64,000 nucleotides of DNA from Hypomesus transpacificus (taxonomy: Eukaryota; Chordata; Actinopteri; Osmeriformes; Osmeridae), in contig NW_025814039.1 of the NCBI RefSeq assembly GCF_021917145.1, forward strand, positions 744,001 through 808,000, given 5' to 3'. The notes under the pieces are model-generated. The model made no database searches. It was not told the origin of the DNA and saw only the letters and a list, made by a program, of their open reading frames with translations. The stretch's first letter is position 1, and each line of letters starts with the position of its first letter. Position numbers and translations under genes: made by a program. Positions 56,270-64,000 of the stretch are shown here, piece by piece.

Positions 56270-57431
56270 TGAATTGTTTACAGTTTCTTTGATTTGTGAG
56301 CATGTAGTAAACATATATTTTTAAAATACTGTATATGTTAGCTTGTGTTTTAGGTTGCATTTCATACTGAATGTGCGTGAAGCTAATGCAACATGGAGTC
56401 ACAGCAGATATTTAAATGGTGTGAGAGTAAAAGTATTGATGTAAAAAAAGCAATTGTACTTAGTGATGTTTCTTTGGAAGCTACTGATGAGACCATTTAT
56501 AAAGTACTGGATGGGGTTAAAATATTTGGTCGTTGTAAAATAAGAGGACGGTGTGCAGATAACTCTGGTAAAAGTAAATTTGTTTTAGTTGAAACCACTA
56601 ATGACATGACCAAGACTGATATACCTGAACAGTTAGTAGCTGGAGATGAGTTGGGAACTTGGATAGTCAATGTCAGTGAGACCCAAAGTTGGCACCTGTC
56701 TGGTGAAGAAGAAGGATTCCAGTCCAAGCTACTCTCATTCCTGGCCAACGAAGGGAAGACTTTAGCTGATGTCACAGGCTTGGTTCGCCGTATTCCTGCT
56801 CCACCCACTGCTCCAGATCTGAACACAGAGCTAGTTAATGCCATCTCCTCACTTGTTGTCAAGTCCAGCCTACGGATGGACCAAACTATCGCAAACTTCG
56901 CTTGTTCTCAGGTATAAAACCCACTCCAAGTGGAGAAGAGGAGTATGACGCCTGGGCAGAACAGACCACCCACATGCTGGATGAGTGGCAGTGTTCTGAT
57001 ATTGCCAAGAAACAGAGAGTAGCTGAGAGCCTTAAAGGGCCAGCAGCGGACATTGTCTGAGGGTTGAGAGTCACTAATCAATATGCCACTGCAAATGATT
57101 ACCTTAAAGCTCTGGAAACAGCTTTTGGAACTACAGATAGTGCAGCTGATCTCATGGTGAGGTTCCGTAACACATTCCAACAAGAAGGTGAGAAACTGTC
57201 AGCATATGTGCTCAGACTGGACAAGTTGTTGCATGCAGTCCATCGTAAGGGTGGAATTGAGGTGGCTGATATGAACCAAGCACGCATTGAACAGGTCGCA
57301 AGAGGTGGTCTCTCTCATGACCTTGTTGCGCTTTGCATAAGAATGACTTTCAAACTCAAGTCTCCACCAAGCTTCACTTAGCTGCTTCGTGATGTAAGAG
57401 ACATCAGACTTCAGTCAAGACAATCACGTAT

Positions 57432-57700
57432 AGTTCAAGTTCAAGTCTTTTATTTGTCAGGTGCACAGAGCAACACAAGGTTAGACTGGGCACTGAAATT
57501 CTTAAGACAAGACAACGCAAGCACTTGGCATAACATAACATATAAGTACACAGAACAAATTTACATCTATGCTGAGCTTAGATAAGTGAACTTCCTAAAT
57601 ATACAGATAGCAATAAATAAACGACTATACTAACCCTAACACTAAAACTTCCTAAATTACAGATAACAATAAATAGTACGCTATACTAACCCTAATACAC

Positions 57701-57731
<31 letters not shown>

Positions 57732-60700
57732 TTACAACCCTATAAACTAATCTAACCTAAATGGAGTACAGTGCAGTAGTGCAAATTTACAGATCAGTGA
57801 CTTTGTCAATGACCAAACAGGAGCCTGGTGGCGAGGTACAGTAGTGCAATGTTACTGAAAGAGCAACCAGTAGCTGAAAGTGACAGTGTATAAGTGACTA
57901 GTGTGCAGTAAAAATGTCCATATCAGTGTCCATTGAGAAGCCTGATGACCCTTGGGTAGAAACTGTTGTCCAGTCTGCGTGTGCGCGACCGGATGCTGCG
58001 GTAACGCCTGCCAGAAGGCAACGGGGTAAAGAGACTGAAGGATGGGTGGGAACAGTCTCTTAGAATCCTGCTGGCTTTCCTAAGGCAACGTGTGTGGTAG
58101 GTGTCCTGTAGGGCTGGGAGCTTCCTGCCGATGATGAACTCAGCAGAACGGACCACACTTCGTAGGGCCTTGCGGTCCCGGTCTGTGCAGCTCCCATACC
58201 ACACTGTGATACAACCAGTCAGAATGCTTTCTATAGTGCATCTGTAAAAGTTAGTAAGGATGACTGAGTCCATACCAAACTTCTTCAGTCTCCTCAGGAA
58301 GAAGAGGCGCTTACGGGCCGTTTTGACCACCTTGTCCGTGTGAACAGACCAGGTGAGGTCATTGCTGATGTTCACCCCGAGGAACTTGAAGCAGCTGACC
58401 TTCTCCACTTCCGATCCATTGATGAATAGGGGTGCATGCTCCTCCTCCTGCCGCCTCCTAAAGTCCACAATCATCTCCTTGGTCTTGCTGATGTTAAGAG
58501 AGAGGTTGTTGTCCTGACACCATGATGTCAGGGTGTCAACCTCCTCTCTGTAGGCTGACTCGTCACTGTCAGAGATGAGGCCCACGATGGTTGTGTCGTC
58601 AGCAAACTTAACGAGGAGGTTGGAGCTGTGCGTAGCCGCACAGTCGTGGGTGAACAAGGAGAACAGGAGAGGGCTGAGCACACAGCCCTGGGGGGTGCCT
58701 GTGTTGGTGATCAGTACAGATGAAGTGCGGTCACCGATTCTCACCACCTGTGGCCTCCCCGTCAGGAAGTGGAAGATCCACTTGCAGAGGGAGGTGCTTA
58801 GTCCCAGGTCCACAAGCTTGGAGACCAGTCTGGAGGGGATGATGGTGTTGAATGCAGAGCTGTAGTCAATGAACAGCATCCTCACATATGTATTCCCCTT
58901 GTCCAGGTGGGAGAGAGCGGTGTGCATGGTCAGAGCGATGGCATCGTCTGTAGACCTATTGGACCGGTATGCAAACTGCATAGGGTCCAGTGTGGGGGGC
59001 AGCGAGGAGCAGATGAATGATTTGACTAGCCGCTCGAAGCACTTCATGATGATAGAGGTCAGTGCTATTGGGCGATAGTCATTCAGACATGTGACCTTGG
59101 TGTTCTTGGGCACAGGGATGATGGTGGTCCTCTTGAAGCAGGTGGGGAGTACAGACAGGTTAAGGGAGAGGTTGAAGATGTCACTGAAGACCCCTGCCAG
59201 CTGGTCAGCGCAGCCCCTAAGGGCCCTACCTGATATGCCGTCTGGGCCAGGTGCCTTGCGAGGGTTGATCTTCTTAAAGCATAACCTCACCTCAGCTACA
59301 GTTAGTGTAGGCACACCACTGGCTTGGCCTTCAGGTAGCTCCACTGCAGGGGGTTCACTGTCCCTCTCAAAGCGAGCGTAGAAGGAGTTCAGCTCGTCTG
59401 GCAGTAGGACAGAAGACTGGGTCTCATTGTAGCCTCTCCCTTTGTAGTCTGTAATGGCTTTAAGTCCACTCCACATGCGCCTGGGGTCAGAGCCATGGTA
59501 GCTGGACTCCACCTTGGTCCTGTAGGCCCTTTTCGCTGCTTTGATGGCCTTCAGAAGGTCGTATCTGGCCTTCCTGTACTCATCAGGGTCCCCAGAATTA
59601 AAGGCGACCGTACGGCTCTCAGCTTGGCCCGGACCGCGGCATCAACCCAGGGCTTCTGATTTGGGAAAGACCGGACAACCTTCTTGGGGACAACGTCATC
59701 AATGCAGTGCTGGATGTAGCTGGAGACAGTGTCTGAGTATTCGTTAATGTCCCCATCTGCTGCGTCCCTGAACATCAGCCAGTCAGTGGTGTCAAAGCAG
59801 TCCTGGAGGGTCGCCACACACTCGTCACTCCATAGGTGAACTGACCTCTCAACCGGTCTGACCTGTTTGAGCTTTTGTTCATATGCGGGGAGAAGAAGAA
59901 TGGAGGTGTGATCAGCCTTCCCAAAGGCAGGGCGGGGGAGGGGTTTGTAACTGCCCTTGAATGTTGTATAACAATGGTCAAGGATCTGGTCTCCACGTGT
60001 GAAGAAGTCAATGTGCTGATAGTATTTGGGCAGGACTTTCTTCATGTTAGCTCTGTTGAAATCACCAACAACAATGAAGGCTGCCTCTGGGTGCACATTT
60101 TCCAGACCATTGATAATCCCATACAGTTCATCCAAAGCAGCGGCCTTGTCTACCTGGGGGGGGATGTAGACTGCACTCATGACGACCGCAGTGAATTCCC
60201 GAGGTAGATAGAAGGGTCTGATTTTTACAGTTAGCAGCTCAAGGACCGGAGAGCAGTGAGATGCTAATACCGCTACATCCGTAGCCCAGAGAGAGTTAAC
60301 CATAACACAGACCCCTCCGCCCCTGCACTTCCCTGAGTCAGCTGTTCTGTCCTGGCGGTATATGGTGAATCCCGACGGGGTAACCGCTGCGTCGGAGATC
60401 TCCGGAGACAGCCAGGTCTCAACGAACGCCAGTACACAGCAGTTCCTGATGTCCCGTTGGAATTTGACACGAGCGTTAAGTTCATCCATTTTGTTGTCGA
60501 TGGACTGAACGTTAGCTAGTAAGATGGTTGGAAGAGCAGGTTTGAAGCATCGTTTCCGAGTTCGAACAAGGACTCCAGCACGCCGGCCACGTTTCTTCTT
60601 TCTCCGTCTAGCGGGTAAACAGAACGGCGAAACAGCAAAGGGCCAGCTGCAGTCCGAGCTCGCACTCCGAGAAGTGGAATTAAAGTTCGTAAAATGATCC

Positions 60701-60876
60701 TTGCCAAGTGACAACTTAATGTCCAGAAGTGTCTGCCGGTCGTACTGAATAAACGACAATATAACATTGACAAAACAAGTAACGAACACTAAAAAGACTA
60801 ACAAAAAGCTGGGTTTTTGCGGAGCTCTTGTCGACGCAGCCATCGCGTAGGCGCGCCGGAAGTCAAGGGAATTCAA
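57432..60876 (-). mobile_element. Near-full-length L2/CR1-type LINE
   Basis: Inserted antisense in gag. The 3' UTR lies at the low-coordinate end (57432-57922) with a ttcaag-type tail and an A/T run near 57702. ORF2 covers the rest. The right boundary is uncertain: 5' UTR may continue toward 61290. Confidence 0.82.
57923..60876 (-). pseudogene. LINE ORF2 (endonuclease-RT), one frameshift
   Basis: Encodes an apurinic-type endonuclease (LLANVQSIDNKMDEL, FVETWLSPEISD, IVVGDFNRANM, ADHTSILLLP) in 60876-59551 and a reverse transcriptase in 59512-57923. RT motifs are KAPGPDGISGRAL, YRPIALTSIIMKCFERL, FIDYSSAFNTI, TPQGCVLSPLLFSLFTH and LLVKFADDTTIVGL (catalytic FADD), ending SFYPRVIRLLNGH. The two frames join across a single small shift near 59620, between AKLRA and AFNSGDPDEY. 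It would be about 970 residues if unbroken. It is the best-preserved transposon protein gene in the window and a guide to the shorter LINE pieces. Confidence 0.87.
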
Positions 60877-61290
60877 GGGTCAAGGGTATTAGATTTGAGC
60901 ATTTATTGTTACATGACATGGACATGTAGATTTACTTTGGCGGAGTGGATGATCTAAGGGAAGCACTCCCTGCCTCCTCGATGCAACACATACATACATA
61001 TGAGGCAGGGAGCAATAGAGATATAATCCCCCTGTTGGATAGATACACAGACAGCATGGGGGAGAAGGGGACGGTGGAGGGTGGCAGCAGCACTGATCAT
61101 ACAACGACCGGGGTGAGTGTGTGCATATCCGCGCGTCTTTTAAAGACGCCTTATCAGACGTGGCCCAATGGATATGCGCTGCTACATGGGTGTGGTAGTG
61201 GGAGGAGTAAGGAAGGTGGAGTAAGACACCTTACGTCCCCGATCACTGACTGACGCGCGCTGCCCGATTGCCCTGCCAGAACTAGCTGCG
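60877..61290. other. Noncoding between LINE ORF2 and gag
   Basis: Likely LINE 5' UTR plus flank. Contains an inverted pair ctccctgcctc / gaggcagggag (60965-61012). I could not place a target duplication. Confidence 0.5.
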
Positions 61291-61741
61291 CTTATAAGAG
61301 GAGATGATCCTTGAGAGACTGAGTGTTAAGAATGTTGCTTCTTCAGCTGTGGGTAGGTGTACCGTAGCCTCCGTTTTACCAGTGCAGCCAGTTCCTACGC
61401 CAGTACCTGCCACTGTAGAGAATGATTCTGCCATAGAGAGTCTGAGAAAAGAATTTCAGGGGCTGAAGAATGATGTTGCACGTCTGTTTTCTGCCTCTGT
61501 AGCTGCATCTGAAAGTGTGCCACAGCAGGTAGCCCAGAAACGCAACCAGGAAGCTAAGGGAAACACATATGCAGGGGAAAGGAGGGAGCTCCCAAACGCC
61601 CTCATCGTACTGATGTCTTTTGCTATCGGTGTGGGGAAGACGGTCATTTCCAGCGAGTGTCAAAACCCAGAAAATCTCAGGAAAGTGAACATGCGTCTCC
61701 TGAAAATGAACATCCAGCGGGAAACTTCCCAGGGGCTCAGT

Positions 61742-64000
61742 AGAGGAACGACCTGATGCTCCGGAGAAGATACGTTCCAAGTGTGACACACTACAGGAAA
61801 GGAAGGCTGATCTGCCAGAGGGTTTAGTCGGCCCTTGCTCTATTGTCTCTGTACAAATTAAGGGCATTTATGCCAAAGCTTTACTTGATAGTGGGTCTCA
61901 GGTTACCCTTCTGTACCGCTCCTTTTATGACAAGTATCTGAAGCACCTGGCGTTGACCCCAATTGAGTGCCTTGAGATCTGGGGCCTCAGTGTCAATAAT
62001 TATCCATATGATGGCTACATTTGTTTAAAACTTGAGTTTAGTGGAGTTGTAGTTGGAATAGCTGAGACCATAGAAACACTTGTTCTTGTGTGTCCTGAGC
62101 CGGTCATGGAGAGGGAGATTTCCATTGTGGTTGGCACAAACACCTCTATAGTCAGGAGACTATTCCAGTCCTGCAAGGCCCACAAGGGAGATAACTTCCT
62201 AAGCACCCTCTCTGTTCACCCTGTAATAAGACAAGCTTATGAGAAGATTGAGGAAACTCCAGACGACACAAGTGAGACAAAAAGAGGAACAGTCTGGTTC
62301 ACATGAGACAAGCCTGTCAGTCTGCCGCCTGGTGGAGTGGCAACAGTTGTTGGCATTCCAAAGTTTCTTAGAAGTGTCCCTGATCGAGCTGTGCTCATAG
62401 ACCTTCCAGAAGATGGTTGGTTTCCTGAAGAGCTTCTGGTTATGCCTGTTGTTGAAAAGTCAAATACCGTCCATTGTCGTCGCATCAAAGTCACTCTGAG
62501 GAATGTATCCAGTCTCCCTGTGACATTGTAACGTGGCATGGCAATTGCTCACCTGTTTCCAGTGGATGTCATGAATACAGTCCCTGAAAAGGATCGGCCG
62601 AAGCCGCCCACATCGCCACAACTGTCCCCCTCCTCTTTCAACTTTGGCAATTCTCCTGTGTCTCCTGAGTGGAGGGAGAGACTGTGTCAAAAGATCATGG
62701 AGAGAAAAGAGGTTTTCTCCTGCAGTGAGTTTGATGTTGGTTGTGCAAAGAGTACACAACACAGCATTCGTGTGACTGATGAAAAACCATTCAGAGAGCG
62801 TTCCAGATGACTATCTCCAGGTAACTTGGAAGATGTGAGGAAACATCTTCATGATCTTAAAGAGGCTGGAATAATTTCAGAATCCAGGAGCCCCTATGCT
62901 TCCCCAATTGTCGTGGTTCGTAAGAAAAATGGAACCATACGCATGTGTGTGGACTACAGGATGTTAAACAAGAGAACGATCCCTGACCAATACACTGTGC
63001 CTCGTGTGGAAGATGCTCTGTCTTGCCTGAATGGTAGCCAATGGTTCAGTGTGCTTGACCTCAGAAGTGGCTATTACCAGATCCCGCTAAGTGCTGCTGA
63101 CAAAGAAAAGACGGAATTCATTTGCCCAGCAGGATTCTATCAATTTGAGCGGATACCACAGGGAATTTGTGGAGCACCTGCCACATTTCAACGAATCATG
63201 GAAAGGACTGTTGGGGATATGAATCTACTGGAAGTGCTAGTGTACCTTGACAATGTCATTGTTTTTGGGAGAACATTGGAGAAACATGAACAGCGCCTCT
63301 TTAAAGTGCTTGACAGGTTAAAGGAGGAAGGACTTAAATTATCGTTGGACAAGTGTCAGTTCTGCTGCCCCTCTGTAACATACCTTGGTCACGTTGTGTC
63401 TAGAGATGGCATTGCCACAGACCCTTCAAAGATTGAAGCTGTGAGATCCTGGCCACGCCCAGTGAACGTTACTGCTCTTCACTCTTTCCTTGGCTTCTGT
63501 GGATATTACAGGCGGTTTGTGAAAGACTTCTCCAGAGTATGTTATCCCCTCAACCAGTTGTTGCAGGGTTGTATTGGGGCTGGAAGGACAGAAAAAAAGA
63601 ATATCAAAGAAGAATGGAAACATAAAACCGACAAAGAAACCAAAGAGTGGTACCACCCCAAAGAGCCATTAGGGCCTAGGTGGGATGAAGACTGTGAGAA
63701 AGCTTTCGAGACTTTAAAGAGAAGTCTTACAGAAGCACCGGTTCTGGCAATCGCCAATCCCAAACTACCTTATGTCCTACATGTGGATGCAAGCAGAGAA
63801 GGCTTGGGGGGTGTCCTCTATCAGGATGAAGGACAGGGTTTGCGCCCTGTTGCTTTTGTCAGCAGAAGCCTCTCTCCAGCAGAAAAGAATTATGCCACAC
63901 ACAAACTGGAATTTCTGGCTTTGAAATGGGCTGTCACCAATAAGCTGCATGATTACCTCTATGGAGTCAAGTTTGAGGTCCACACGGACAACAATCCATC
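61742..64000 (+). pseudogene. Ty3 pol: protease, RT, RNase H (partial, inactive)
   Basis: The protease active-site motif is ALLDSGSQVTLLY (about 61875-61915). The frame continues to a TGA at 62304. RT: a TGA at 62808 in the connecting region, then KKNGTIRMCVDYRMLNKRTI, FSVLDLRSGYYQI and FERIPQGICGAPATFQ. The active site reads VYLDNVIVF instead of the usual YLDD, so the second catalytic Asp is Asn (about 63250). RNase H starts LHVDASREGLGGVLYQ (63780) and includes LEFLALKWAV. Cut off by the window end. Confidence 0.85.

Larger units (their letters stand above)
56393..61760 (+). pseudogene. PNMA-like Ty3 gag, frameshifted and split by a LINE
   Basis: Structural gag. Start at 56393. The N-terminal part (174 codons open) resembles the PNMA family: W-C...KKAIVLSDV, then GRCKIRGR and a long acidic middle. 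A frameshift near 56895 and a TGA at 57058 follow. The capsid-like part (57064-57381) has FGTTDSAADLMVRFRNTFQQ. Beyond the LINE the frame resumes near 61295, and a zinc knuckle CYRCGEDGHFQ with its last Cys in a shifted frame lies near 61625-61665. This gag type is the ancestor of mammalian PNMA genes. The sequence is too damaged to make a full protein. Confidence 0.78.
55242..64000 (+). mobile_element. Ty3-type LTR retrotransposon with PNMA-like gag (partial)
   Basis: Order: 5' LTR, tRNA-Pro-type primer site, gag, protease, RT, RNase H. The element runs past the window end, so integrase and 3' LTR are not seen. A LINE (57432-60876) interrupts gag. Frameshifts, stops and an altered RT active site show that this copy is dead. 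Confidence 0.85.

Noticed and set aside
57432..57450. A target duplication (ttcaag) for the large LINE
   Set aside because: The motif is part of the LINE tail repeat and occurs by chance near the right side; the right boundary is not clear.

Overview
This window is nuclear DNA of a ray-finned fish, most likely a teleost. The evidence is two spliced vertebrate genes (rad51d and lig3), a tandem array carrying tRNA genes, and a fish-type mixture of transposons: PIF/Harbinger, hAT, Rex3 (RTE clade), L2/CR1-type LINEs, an IS630/Tc1-like relic and a Ty3-type LTR element. I cannot name the species. Only rad51d and lig3 look like intact protein-coding genes; nearly every other open frame lies in a repeat or is a shadow of one.

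Layout. 1-5370 and 12247-13383: an array of ~1.11 kb units, each with a tRNA-Arg(ACG) and a tRNA-His(GTG) on the minus strand. 5371-12246: a Harbinger element that landed inside one tRNA-Arg gene. Its transposase gene was later hit by a second Harbinger (7690-10328), and that element's end was hit by an L2-type LINE (10331-11473). 13459-17325: a hAT holding a second hAT, which holds a small inverted-repeat element. 17334-25997: mostly repeats, including a Penelope-like scrap, Rex3 with a 14-bp target duplication, and another hAT. 26301-28893: rad51d (+, 10 coding exons, 331 aa). 29734-37105: lig3 (-, 20 coding exons, 1008 aa). 38-41 kb: a hAT MITE and a Harbinger MITE. 41-48.6 kb: no gene seen. 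48.6-55.2 kb: LINE ends, a hAT MITE with 90-bp tandem repeats and decayed DNA transposons. 55242-64000: a Ty3-type retrotransposon with a PNMA-like gag, split by a nearly intact L2-type LINE and running off the window end.

rad51d and lig3 face each other tail to tail with 841 bp between their stop codons, and their predicted 3' UTRs overlap. Both act in DNA repair: the RAD51D paralogue in homologous recombination, and ligase III in XRCC1-dependent single-strand break repair and in mitochondrial DNA maintenance. The lig3 reading frame keeps the two in-frame start codons (mitochondrial and nuclear) known from mammals.

Exon joins were worked out by hand from GT/AG sites, preserved reading phase and remembered human protein sequences. 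Transposon boundaries rest on terminal inverted repeats and target-site duplications read directly from the sequence. No alignment or database search was run.
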